DNA of 42,699 nucleotides, taken from the IMG/VR virus record IMGVR_UViG_3300027712_000062, positions 1 through 42,699 of that record; one strand, 5' to 3'. The notes beneath the pieces are model-generated. The model did no database searches, was not told the origin of the DNA, and saw only the letters and a program-made list of their open reading frames with translations. Origin of the DNA: a virus. The position numbers were made by a program, and so were the translations under genes. Positions 29,961-38,234 of the stretch are shown here, piece after piece (positions within the stretch are counted from its first letter, which is position 1; every line of letters starts with the position of its first letter).

Positions 29961-31451
29961 TTAACTGATTTGTCTGATAGCACTTTCTACTTTGTCTTGG
30001 TTTTTTAACCTCGTGTTTTTTCTATCTTTAATGGCCAATTCAATTAATTGTTGATCTGATAATCCATTTTTGATTCCATTTTCCAAACTTTCCGCGAATT
30101 TTTTGAAGAATCCTGGTCCATTCCAACAAGCATATGACATATGAAGAGTCAAACCTGGTATCGATTCAATTTTTTCTTTAGTTTTTGGATCTTTTACAAA
30201 ATTTGACATATTTCTATCAAAAGATCTTTTCATTATTTTAACTGCCAGATTTTTCAAAATTTGTTCTTTGTCTCCACCTCGATATAACCATTTCCATTCT
30301 TTACAAAAGTTATCCATGTTTGACCAAGTAGTATTTGATCCAAAACCATTTGACTTAGCTCCAGCACCATATTTTTCTCCGTCTATAATTTGAAAAAATT
30401 CTTTACCTTCAGGTGATGACTCAATATTTCCATTGTATCTGTCCAATCCAAACATCGTTTCTGTAGATTTTCCCATATTACTACCAGAATGTTTACAAAA
30501 TGGATTCCAATATCCACCCTCAAACTTATCAATTACCGTTTTGGTAATATTTTCAAAATTTGACAAATCAACATTAGATAATTTGTTTTCATCAGATTGA
30601 CTTTCTTTACATATCTTTTGAACGTCAGATACGTTAAATTCATTTTTTCCTGTTTTTTCTTCCATAGCGCTTTGAGTTTTAGGTCCAAAATATCCATCCT
30701 GAGTTATACCCAAGCAACCTTGTACTTGATATATAATTCCGTTAGTATTTGGAGATTTATAATTAGTTCCGACATCTTTACAACCTTTTTTAAAATTTGG
30801 TCCATCGCAATCAGAATATTTTTTATTTTCATTAGATATTTCACTATCCATCGATCCTCCACCAACATATGACATATCGTTACTTGTTTCTATTTCTGTA
30901 GGTTCATCTGTTCTATTATATTCACCTTTCCCTTCGTGTGAAGGATATTTTTTTGGTAAAGAATATTTGAAGAAAAATTGTCTAATATAAACACCAGTTG
31001 GATTTTTGAAATCTAATACTAATTTAATATTTTCTGCACCCTTTCTTTCAAGTTTTCTAACCATATCATCTACTTGTCCTTCAGCTCTTTTGTCTGCAGT
31101 GTTACCAGCAGATCCTCTTGTTGAAATTCCCATATAAGCAATTCCATCTTTACTTTCATCAATTGTTACTTCCCAACTAACCTTATAATTAGTGGAATCG
31201 ATATTAATTTTAATATCTTTGATGTCAGGATTAATTCCCGAATCGTAAACATTTTTTAATTTTTCTTCAATTTTTGTTGAAATTCTTCCACCAAAACCAT
31301 CTGATTTTCTTCTTTCAAATGAGTGTAAAGCATCCGCATCTCCTTTTGGAGCAATATAACTACCTGTAACTTTAATTGGTAATGAGATTTTTTGTTCATT
31401 TAACAATCCCATCATTAATTTCATTCTTAGAATTTGTTCGTTAATTAACAT
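29961..31451 (-). CDS. Leader-tagged peptidoglycan-binding, lysozyme-like protein
   Basis: The 496-residue protein has the class-C leader INEQILRMKLMMGLLNE (L17-N18-E19). Residues 28-165 form a domain with GSYIAPKGDADALHSFERR and RAEGQVDDMVRKLERKGAEN that recalls OmpA-like folds. Residues 232-282 contain VQGCLGITQDGYFGPKTQSA, a peptidoglycan-binding (PG_binding_1) motif. From about 303, IDKFEGGYWNPFCKH and then TMFGLDRYNG resemble a lysozyme/GH108-type fold with Glu311 as candidate catalytic acid. It should bind and cut cell wall. Unlike an endolysin it has a leader, so it may be delivered inside the particle. It precedes the DHH gene's stop by two bases. Confidence 0.72.
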   Translation of the reverse strand: MLINEQILRMKLMMGLLNEQKISLPIKVTGSYIAPKGDADALHSFERRKSDGFGGRISTKIEEKLKNVYDSGINPDIKDIKINIDSTNYKVSWEVTIDESKDGIAYMGISTRGSAGNTADKRAEGQVDDMVRKLERKGAENIKLVLDFKNPTGVYIRQFFFKYSLPKKYPSHEGKGEYNRTDEPTEIETSNDMSYVGGGSMDSEISNENKKYSDCDGPNFKKGCKDVGTNYKSPNTNGIIYQVQGCLGITQDGYFGPKTQSAMEEKTGKNEFNVSDVQKICKESQSDENKLSNVDLSNFENITKTVIDKFEGGYWNPFCKHSGSNMGKSTETMFGLDRYNGNIESSPEGKEFFQIIDGEKYGAGAKSNGFGSNTTWSNMDNFCKEWKWLYRGGDKEQILKNLAVKIMKRSFDRNMSNFVKDPKTKEKIESIPGLTLHMSYACWNGPGFFKKFAESLENGIKNGLSDQQLIELAIKDRKNTRLKNQDKVESAIRQIS

Positions 31452-31453
31452 AA

Positions 31454-33043
31454 TTATCTATTTTCAGGTCTAAATCTATATGGATTTGCTTTAATTGCTG
31501 ATTTTGGAAAATAAGTCCCTTGTCCTTGTCGTCTGGCATTTTTTAATGATCTACCATATTCATTCATTTCCACTTCAAAACCAGGTTCGTATCGTTCATC
31601 ATTTGATTGTTTGATCTTATCTCTTAAGGTTACAAAAAACTCTCTACCCAATTTTTTCATGAATTTAACATATTCAGCATCCTCACCATCTTTTTTCTTA
31701 TAGTATTTACTAACGGGAGGTCTTTTTGATCTATCTAAATAACTTAATCCTGAAATGTTAGTAATACATTTGTGTCCACCACTATTGGCAAGAATCAAAT
31801 CCCAAGCAGAAATTGTTATTTTATCTAATACTTCACGTTGTTTGTCTGTCAAAGAACTAAATGGTTTTGACATAATAGACTCCAATATTTTCATATAAGA
31901 TTCCGATCCTTCTGATTTGTCAAATGAATTTGGATAAAGAGCCATAAAGTCTTTGAATGTGAACCCAACAGAACCTTCACCAAAATCTTTGCTATTTTCA
32001 GATATCCATTTAATTGTTGATAAAGGTATTTTCTTATCTTTTAATTCTGGTTCAAATTTCTTCAAAACCTCATCTTTAACTTCACCCAAATTAACACCTT
32101 TTAATGCTCTATCTTTTTTAAATGGGTTACAAGAAGCTTGAATCATTCCCATAGGCCAAACAAGAAGTAAAAAGTCGGCATCAGGATTGTTTTTGAATGG
32201 TGTATAACGATCATAAGATCCTAAATCAAAAACATTACCACCACCATATTGAGCTATAATACCATCAATAACTTTTACATTTGGAGAAGTTTTTTGTCTT
32301 TCAACATATGATTCTTTATTTTTTTCTAATTGTCTTATATCTAAATGACCATTGTTTTTCATCCAATCCTTAATATTCAAAAGAATGTTCAAAAGTGATG
32401 GTTTTGAGTTTAATACCAATTGTCTTAAAAACCCTTTTTTGTTCTTAAACGCTAATAACAATTTATTGGCAACAAGTCCCATCATTTTTTTGTTTCCTTT
32501 AACATCTCTTTCTCTATCTACTTTAAATAGATAATTCATAACCTCATCTGGTGTAATATCGTATTTGGCGAAATCTGCAGAGTCAACCATATTAATCAAT
32601 TCAATATCTTCTTGAGTGAAAATATCTTTTGGTGATAATACTTGAGAAATTGTTTCAACGTTGGATCTTGATGGTCTAAAACTTGTTGCAGTTCCACTTT
32701 CAACACCTGCTTGTGTGTCATGGTGATCTGTATGAATAATATACATTGGTTTTCCGTGAGCAAAATCAACCAATACTGGCATAATTTCACCTTCACCTTC
32801 AGGTTTTTTAACCGCAAATTCTTTATCTCCGTATTGAATTGTTTCAGCATCAACAACTTTGATTCCGTTTTTTTCCAAATAGTCTTTCATCGCCAAGGCA
32901 GTTGTTACACCATCTAAATCCATATGAAAATAGATTTTAGCCATTTGGTATCTTTTTGCCAAATCATTGATGCCTCTAATACCACTCTCATTTAATAATT
33001 TTGTGGTTTCTTCTTTTATTATTCGTCTGATTATATTTTCCAT
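31454..33043 (-). CDS. Leader-tagged DHH-family phosphoesterase
   Basis: The 529-residue protein starts MENIIRRIIKEETTKLLNES, a class-D leader with two sites (I-K-E11, L-N-E19). Residues 36-45 IYFHMDLDGV, then LVDFAHG (91-97), HTDHHDT (104-110) and NMVDSAD (151-157) are the four metal-binding motifs of DHH phosphoesterases. A GGHKC segment near residue 430 may correspond to the DHHA1 part. The family includes RecJ, NrnA, GdpP and related nucleases and cyclic-nucleotide phosphodiesterases. With a leader it could be delivered to the host, where it might degrade short RNAs or signalling nucleotides; that role is inference. All motif residues look intact. Confidence 0.82.
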   Translation of the reverse strand: MENIIRRIIKEETTKLLNESGIRGINDLAKRYQMAKIYFHMDLDGVTTALAMKDYLEKNGIKVVDAETIQYGDKEFAVKKPEGEGEIMPVLVDFAHGKPMYIIHTDHHDTQAGVESGTATSFRPSRSNVETISQVLSPKDIFTQEDIELINMVDSADFAKYDITPDEVMNYLFKVDRERDVKGNKKMMGLVANKLLLAFKNKKGFLRQLVLNSKPSLLNILLNIKDWMKNNGHLDIRQLEKNKESYVERQKTSPNVKVIDGIIAQYGGGNVFDLGSYDRYTPFKNNPDADFLLLVWPMGMIQASCNPFKKDRALKGVNLGEVKDEVLKKFEPELKDKKIPLSTIKWISENSKDFGEGSVGFTFKDFMALYPNSFDKSEGSESYMKILESIMSKPFSSLTDKQREVLDKITISAWDLILANSGGHKCITNISGLSYLDRSKRPPVSKYYKKKDGEDAEYVKFMKKLGREFFVTLRDKIKQSNDERYEPGFEVEMNEYGRSLKNARRQGQGTYFPKSAIKANPYRFRPENR

Positions 33044-33985
33044 TTATGTTGGAAGTTTTTTTCCTTTATCGTGAGTTTTTTCACTTTCTACTTTTATTTT
33101 TATTTTGGCTTTATATCCTTTTGGTAATTTAGTTTTTATACCTACCAATTCACCCATTTCGTTATCCATACGGACTGTTACTTCTTTTTTATCCAAGTTT
33201 AACATGATTTGTCCTGTTGTTTGCATGTTATACATGTTTTTGGTTCTATATGGATTTAAAAATGGATCCTTATCGTATTTTTGTTTTAATCTATCAATAA
33301 CTTCAGTATCATTTTTTACATCCTCTAAATGTTTTTTTGCCAATTCTAACCTCATGTGTGAAGATTTTTTCTTTTCACCTTTTGTGTACCCAACAGTTTT
33401 ATGGTAAACACCATGATTAGTTCTAACTAAAACTTTTTTTTCTTTTTTTAATTTTTTTATTATTGGTGAATGTTTAGATGTCATTTCAACAACATATATA
33501 TTATTTGAATCTGAAACAAAAGTTTCTCCTTTTAGTCCAACATTTTTTTTATCATCCGCACTATACCCAACAATTGATTTGATTGCCTGAGGTAATGTTT
33601 TTTTTGTGAGAGCATTTCTTATTTTTTCACCATCATATGATTTTCTTTTGGTTTCAGTTGCGTCATTTTGTTTTCTTTTTTTCTCAACCTCTTTACCTTC
33701 TTTTTCGTCTTGAGAAACCATTAAACTTGAATTAACAATTCCAATTCCAAATTCATTCATACCTTCACTCCAATCAGTATCTATATCTCTCCAATATACA
33801 ACTTCAACATCCTCAACAATTTCATGGATAATTTCAACACGAGCTTTATATCCTCTGTCTCTGTTTTTTGCTAAAACAACACCATCATCAATTCTTACTG
33901 CAGCAATCGTACACTCTTTTATTATATTATTTTGTGTTTTATATTCATAAACCTCATTTAATATATTTCTGATTAGATTTTTCAT
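33044..33985 (-). CDS. Leader-tagged Ntn-hydrolase (C45/C69-like)
   Basis: The 313-residue protein starts MKNLIRNILNEV, class-D leader, with a second site N-N-I-I-K-E at 19-24. Cys25 follows immediately: ECTIAAVRIDDGVVLAKNRD is the start of an Ntn-hydrolase of the acyl-CoA:6-APA acyltransferase / C69 dipeptidase type, whose catalytic Cys must be N-terminal. Later parts have GIGIVNSSLMVSQ, GLKGETFVSDSNNIYVVEM and VLVRTNHGVYH, fitting the family. A head-protease cut at I-K-E/C would expose the nucleophile. Start is one base before the DHH gene's end and is preceded by GTATTTATAATAA. Substrate unknown; amide bond hydrolysis is expected. Confidence 0.75.
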   Translation of the reverse strand: MKNLIRNILNEVYEYKTQNNIIKECTIAAVRIDDGVVLAKNRDRGYKARVEIIHEIVEDVEVVYWRDIDTDWSEGMNEFGIGIVNSSLMVSQDEKEGKEVEKKRKQNDATETKRKSYDGEKIRNALTKKTLPQAIKSIVGYSADDKKNVGLKGETFVSDSNNIYVVEMTSKHSPIIKKLKKEKKVLVRTNHGVYHKTVGYTKGEKKKSSHMRLELAKKHLEDVKNDTEVIDRLKQKYDKDPFLNPYRTKNMYNMQTTGQIMLNLDKKEVTVRMDNEMGELVGIKTKLPKGYKAKIKIKVESEKTHDKGKKLPT

Positions 33986-34023
33986 TTATTATAAATACTT
34001 CATTAAGATTAAATATTTTTTAT

Positions 34024-34031
34024 TATATTTG
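34024..34031 (+). promoter_or_regulatory. Host-type -7 box TATATTTG four bases before GTG
   Basis: TAnnTTTG followed by four bases and the GTG start of the UvrC gene; same spacing as at 16982 and 37259. Upstream -33 box unclear. Confidence 0.5.
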
Positions 34032-34035
34032 TATT

Positions 34036-35310
34036 GTGATTACAGAAAAACTTTCAAATATTCCCCAATCTAGCGGCTGTTACCTTTTCAAAAACAAAAA
34101 GGATCAGATCATCTATGTTGGTAAATCAAAGTTTCTTCCAAAACGAGTCAAGTCTTACTTTCAAAAAAACCACAAGGATCAGAAGACTTTGTCTTTGGTA
34201 AATGAGATTGTTGATGTTGAGTTTATGACCACTAATGATGAGAGTCAGGCTTTGTTATTGGAAGATGAACTTATCAAATCACACAAACCAAAATACAATA
34301 TTAAAGCAAAAGATGACAGGTCTCGTCGTTGGTTTATTACTTTAAGTTCTGATGAATTTCCAAGACTTTTGGTTTGTAATCCTTCTAACTTTACTGGTGA
34401 AATTCTTTTGGAATGTACAAGTTCCAATTCTTGTTATGAGATTTATGAAATGGTTCACGACATTTTCAATCTAAGATCTTGTTCTTATAACTTAACTGAA
34501 GAAAATATCCAAAATGAAAAGTTCAAAACTTGTTTGGAGTTTCATCTTGGTCGTTGTAATGCCCCTTGTGTTTCCTCGATCATGAAGTTTTCTTACTTGA
34601 AGATTGTAAGTGAAATGAGATATGTATTTTCTTTTCAGTTTGACAAAGTTAAAAGTCGTTTGAAAAAGTTTATGAAGTATCACTCAGACAATATGGAATT
34701 TGAATTGGCTAATAACTTCAAAAATAAAATGGATGTTGTTGATTTGTTGGAAAAAAAACTTGAAACATTTAGAGTTAGAAAGTATTGTGATGTTGCAAGA
34801 TCTTTCAAAGAAGAATTTGGTTTATTGAATGTTCCAACTTTGATTGAAGCATTTGATAACTCTCATACATCTGGTGATTGTCAGGTATCTGCTCTTGTTC
34901 GTTATAAGAATGGTAAAACTGATAAGTCAAACTATCGTAAGTTTAACATCAAAACCGTTGAAGGTCCTGATGATTATGCATCTTTTGATGAGGTGTTAAA
35001 TCGCAGGTTTAAACGACTTTTGAATGAAAAACAAGAGTTACCCTCACTTGTTATTATTGATGGAGGTAAAGGTCAGTTGGGTGTTGCAAAAAAAGTATTT
35101 GAGGATCTTGGTTTATTGAATCGAATTGATTTGATCTCCATTTCAAAAGACGACAAACACAGATCATCAACAATCCACAAGATTGATGGGTCAAGTTATG
35201 ATATCCCAAGAAGTGACTTTGGGTTTTTATTGGCCGAGATTCAAAATGAAGTTCACCGATTTGTTATTACTTTTCACCGTAAAAAACGAAGTAAATCTGT
35301 TATAGGATAA
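34036..35310 (+). CDS. uvrC: UvrC-like excinuclease without the HhH domain
   Basis: The 424-residue protein starts at GTG. Residues 9-90 are the GIY-YIG nuclease (SGCYLFKNKKDQIIYVGKSK); CLEFHLGRCNAPC at 166-178 is the UvrC Cys region; a UVR helix (about 203-241) follows; the RNase H-like nuclease has FDNSHTSG (Asp274), VIIDGGKGQLG (Asp342) and FVITFHRKKRSKS (His414). Both active sites look intact. The HhH2 DNA-binding end of the roughly 600-residue bacterial UvrC is missing. It could repair phage DNA or attack host DNA. It lies alone on the plus strand within minus-strand genes, lacks a leader, and overlaps the 35300 gene end to end by 11 bases. Confidence 0.92.
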   Translation: MITEKLSNIPQSSGCYLFKNKKDQIIYVGKSKFLPKRVKSYFQKNHKDQKTLSLVNEIVDVEFMTTNDESQALLLEDELIKSHKPKYNIKAKDDRSRRWFITLSSDEFPRLLVCNPSNFTGEILLECTSSNSCYEIYEMVHDIFNLRSCSYNLTEENIQNEKFKTCLEFHLGRCNAPCVSSIMKFSYLKIVSEMRYVFSFQFDKVKSRLKKFMKYHSDNMEFELANNFKNKMDVVDLLEKKLETFRVRKYCDVARSFKEEFGLLNVPTLIEAFDNSHTSGDCQVSALVRYKNGKTDKSNYRKFNIKTVEGPDDYASFDEVLNRRFKRLLNEKQELPSLVIIDGGKGQLGVAKKVFEDLGLLNRIDLISISKDDKHRSSTIHKIDGSSYDIPRSDFGFLLAEIQNEVHRFVITFHRKKRSKSVIG

Positions 35311-35962
35311 ATTGATTGTTATAATAGGTTGCAATCCAATCGGCCTTTAATAAAGGTTCTTGATTTAATATTGAGTCAACACTCAAATAATACATTTCAG
35401 TTTCGTAATAAGTCTCTTTATTATACAAATAATTGTCTATGTATTCTTCAACTGCATCCCTAAAATCAGTTTTTTCTCCATTTAAAGTTGCCCATATTGG
35501 TTCTACTTTATTGTCAATATAATAAGTTTCACTATCGTCCCAACCTAATTTCATACCAACAGACTTTATATTAATCACATACTTTTTATACCCAATAAAT
35601 GGGGTTCCTGTTGTAAATTCAATTTTTCTTAAAGAGTCGAAAACTTTTTGTATTTTGTTTTTTGTTTCGTTGTTGAGATAAAATTTAGGTGTATCATTCC
35701 ATGAAACTTCAGGAGTAAATCTATAAGTTACATATTCTCCAAACTCTTGAACTATATACATAATTTCCTCTTCTACAATCGAATAGAAATAAGAAACTTT
35801 ATTTGGATTTTCTATTTTAAATTCAATCGGATAATAAGGTTTATTATGTCTTTTTGATATTATTTCTTCCCCAACTTTAACAGGAATACATTTTAATCCG
35901 TGAAGATCAATTTCATCTCCCGCAAATCTTTTGAATAATTTTAATATTTTTTCTTGATTCAT
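35300..35962 (-). CDS. Untagged hypothetical protein
   Basis: A 220-residue alpha/beta protein starting MNQEKILKLFKRFAGDEIDL, with HNKPYYPIEFKIENPNK, YVTYRFTPEVSW and a YKKYVINIKSVGMKLGWDD strand region. The start has no (L/I)xE leader although the first helix is similar in length. It shares its start base with the stop of the 35962 lysozyme gene, so it is translationally coupled to it. The end overlaps the UvrC gene. Function unknown. Confidence 0.6.
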   Translation of the reverse strand: MNQEKILKLFKRFAGDEIDLHGLKCIPVKVGEEIISKRHNKPYYPIEFKIENPNKVSYFYSIVEEEIMYIVQEFGEYVTYRFTPEVSWNDTPKFYLNNETKNKIQKVFDSLRKIEFTTGTPFIGYKKYVINIKSVGMKLGWDDSETYYIDNKVEPIWATLNGEKTDFRDAVEEYIDNYLYNKETYYETEMYYLSVDSILNQEPLLKADWIATYYNNQFIL

Positions 35963-36870
35963 TACACAAACATTTTATACTCAGTTTCACGTCTTTTTTT
36001 AAGACCTGGATACTTTTTAAATAAATGAGAACTAGTATTTAAGATTTGTTCTCTTGCCCCTTTTAAATCACCCTTTTTTACCATTTGAATAAAATCACTT
36101 CTTCTGAACCCTGATCTTCCCATATTAAAAATTAAAGAAATCATGGCGTCATACATCGACTGAGTTATTGGTATTTTTATTCCATCTATTTCCCAATCAT
36201 TTAGTATTTCATTCAAATGTCCTTCAGCAACTTTGATGTCATCTTTTAATAGTATTTCAGCTTGTTCGTCAGTAATTTTTGTTCTACCTGATCTTATTTT
36301 ATTATATTTTGGTAAAAAATCATAACCTTCATTTTCATTAGGAAATATAGCATGACCATAACCGATTGTATATGCACCATCACCAAGATTATAAGCAGTT
36401 AAAACAGGATTTCCTCCAACACCTTCTTTTTGTTTTAAATGATTAAATAAACCTTCCGACGATTTTCTAATTATTTGAGGTGTTATTTTTTTAATGATTT
36501 CTTTTTCTTTTTTAACCGCCGTTTGAATTGGTGGTTCAAGATAGTTTTGAATTTGACTTATGGAAAATAAACCCAAAAAAGAATAAAGAACATATCTTAA
36601 TATCTTCTTTTTTAGATCACTTGGTAATGATTTTATTTTGTCTTTTAAAACTGAAATATATTCCAAAGCTTGTTCTTTTGTTTTTACCCATTCTTTTGAT
36701 TTGTCAATATCTTTTTCTATATCATCAAAGTTCCACTCCATATCAGGTTCAGTTTTACCATCATCTTCCGTAATTAAAGACAACTTGAAAACAAGATCAT
36801 CAAGAACTTGTTCATAAATTAATTTAGATTGTATTGAGATATATTGATCTTCGGTTATTAAAACTTTCAT
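35962..36870 (-). CDS. Leader-tagged GH24 (T4-type) lysozyme
   Basis: The 302-residue protein starts VLITEDQYISIQSKLIYEQ (leader ending I18-Y19-E20), preceded by an ATATTTATTAAT box. Residues 21-90 are charged helix; 91-112 (RYVLYSFLGLFSISQI) is moderately hydrophobic. The lysozyme domain spans about 137-302: LKQKEGVGGN with Glu149 as the catalytic acid, then AYTIGYGHA (T168, H173), an ITDEQAEILL helix and IFNMG near 250. The catalytic Asp (T4 Asp20) would be near 161-164 (Y-N-L-G-D), with a one-residue shift. It cuts peptidoglycan. The leader suggests packaging in the particle, as in tail- or head-carried lysozymes, not a classic free endolysin; this is inference. Confidence 0.85.
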   Translation of the reverse strand: MKVLITEDQYISIQSKLIYEQVLDDLVFKLSLITEDDGKTEPDMEWNFDDIEKDIDKSKEWVKTKEQALEYISVLKDKIKSLPSDLKKKILRYVLYSFLGLFSISQIQNYLEPPIQTAVKKEKEIIKKITPQIIRKSSEGLFNHLKQKEGVGGNPVLTAYNLGDGAYTIGYGHAIFPNENEGYDFLPKYNKIRSGRTKITDEQAEILLKDDIKVAEGHLNEILNDWEIDGIKIPITQSMYDAMISLIFNMGRSGFRRSDFIQMVKKGDLKGAREQILNTSSHLFKKYPGLKKRRETEYKMFV

Positions 36871-36891
36871 ATTAATAAATATAAAAGAATT

Positions 36892-37254
36892 CTAAACATA
36901 CTGAATCTTTGAAATACAAACCTCATTAATTCCAAAAAACTCTAATTCGTCTAATAACAATTTTTCATTAGACCAATTTCTAAGTCGATCATTTAATCTT
37001 CTTTTATTACTTCCAATATAAAAAGGAAATCTTGTGTTTTTCAAATCCACTTTGACATCAACTTCATAACAATATCTTATTTTATTATTGCTAGACCATA
37101 TATGATTATATTTTCTAATATTAGTTAATTCAATTTCAACTTCATCTCTCCAAATTTTTCCACAAAATGAAATTGTTTTTTTCTTTAAAAGTTTTTTAAC
37201 TCTTTTAATATGATCGTCTTTAATTATATGTCCTGATTTAAGTTTGTGTTCCAT
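36892..37254 (-). CDS. Untagged basic protein under a host-type box
   Basis: The 120-residue protein (MEHKLKSGHIIKDDHIKRVK start) is basic, with two Cys (ISFCGKIWRDEVEIEL, CYEVDVKVDL) and RFPFYIGSNKRRLNDRLRNW, a segment resembling a GIY-YIG-like core (F-Y-I-G) without the first strand motif. I cannot confirm a nuclease. TATCTTTG lies four bases before the ATG. It lies between the lysozyme and the glycosyltransferase run. Function unknown. Confidence 0.55.
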   Translation of the reverse strand: MEHKLKSGHIIKDDHIKRVKKLLKKKTISFCGKIWRDEVEIELTNIRKYNHIWSSNNKIRYCYEVDVKVDLKNTRFPFYIGSNKRRLNDRLRNWSNEKLLLDELEFFGINEVCISKIQYV

Positions 37255-37258
37255 AAAA

Positions 37259-37266
37259 CAAAGATA
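37259..37266 (-). promoter_or_regulatory. Host-type -7 box TATCTTTG four bases before ATG
   Basis: TAnnTTTG directly upstream of the 37254 start, same four-base gap as at 16982 and 34024. No clear TTG upstream. Confidence 0.45.
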
Positions 37267-37277
37267 AGAAAAAAATC

Positions 37278-38234
37278 TTAACTACGATATATTTTTTTAA
37301 GATTTTCAAGTTTTGCCTTTTTTAATGCACTTTCTAAAACTGAAATTTGTTTAGTGGAAGTTATTTGATTGATTTTATTGTAATCAATTGTTTTTATTTC
37401 TTTTGGTTTTATTTCCTTTGGTCCATTTTGAAAAATAACATTTAACATTTTATGTTTTTTTTCTTTAATGTCCTGTTCTAAACTAATTTCGTCAATCACA
37501 TCTTCGACTATTGGATCTGACAAAGTTTGAGTTTCTTTATCATAAATCTGATAACTTCCAGTTTTTAATTCGTCAAGAATTGGTTGGTTTTTTTTGTTTT
37601 TACTTAAAGTAAAATATCTACCCCTAAGTTGTGAAGCATATCCAGTGTCAGGTCTCATTGTTAAACTTTGAGAATGTAACCTCCTATGAAATAAAATTTC
37701 AGGTGTTAAATAAACTTTTCTTTTAGCACCATATAATCTACCCATAAAGTCTGAATCAGCAGCTACTTTCCACCCTTCAAACCCATTCATCGCCAAAAAT
37801 AACTCTTTTTTTATACCAAAAACTCCCTCACCATATAAATTATGTCCTTCTATGTATTCTCTTTTACCTTTTTTATCTTCAAAATTGACAAATTTTGGTT
37901 TAACACATTCAAAATTATTTAACTTTTCACTAACAATTTTTAATAAGTCTGGCATCATAACATCATCTGAATCAAAGAAAAAAATCTTATCGTATTTAGA
38001 TAACTCAGTTAAAGTATTTTTTATAATATACGGACCATAATTTTCAATAAAATAAAAAAATTTAAAGTTGTCGGGGTAATTTCTTCCCTTCACATAAGTT
38101 AAAGTGCTAACACAACTATCAATACCAAATAAAACTTCATATTCACCATTAAAATTGTTTTTTAAAATTGAATTAATTAACTCATCAAGAAAATCAACAG
38201 AATTGAAGGTGGGTATTATAATACTTAGACTCAT
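37278..38234 (-). CDS. Family 2 glycosyltransferase
   Basis: The 318-residue protein has a GT-A fold start (LSIIIPTFNSVDFLDELINS), a DSDDVMMPDL metal/nucleotide site near residue 93, and AADSDFMGRLYG with a LFHRRLHSQSL acceptor region. Residues beyond 215 are a Lys-rich tail with TIDYNKINQITSTK, shared in part with the 38231 product. It overlaps that gene by ATGA. It should transfer a sugar from a nucleotide donor; acceptor unknown (phage DNA base, host surface glycan or virion glycoprotein). Confidence 0.82.
   Translation of the reverse strand: MSLSIIIPTFNSVDFLDELINSILKNNFNGEYEVLFGIDSCVSTLTYVKGRNYPDNFKFFYFIENYGPYIIKNTLTELSKYDKIFFFDSDDVMMPDLLKIVSEKLNNFECVKPKFVNFEDKKGKREYIEGHNLYGEGVFGIKKELFLAMNGFEGWKVAADSDFMGRLYGAKRKVYLTPEILFHRRLHSQSLTMRPDTGYASQLRGRYFTLSKNKKNQPILDELKTGSYQIYDKETQTLSDPIVEDVIDEISLEQDIKEKKHKMLNVIFQNGPKEIKPKEIKTIDYNKINQITSTKQISVLESALKKAKLENLKKIYRS

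Noticed and set aside
910-36890. Exact T4 late promoters (TATAAATA)
   Set aside because: TATAAATA in sense orientation appears at only a few starts (for example before 7083 and 11572, within ATTTATAAATA); the common sense-strand form is ATATTTAT(T/A)A, so a T4-type call would be wrong as stated.
36892-37254. GIY-YIG nuclease call from RFPFYIGSNKRRLNDRLRNW
   Set aside because: The second half of the motif is similar to GIY-YIG but the first GIY strand and catalytic Arg/Glu layout cannot be confirmed by eye.
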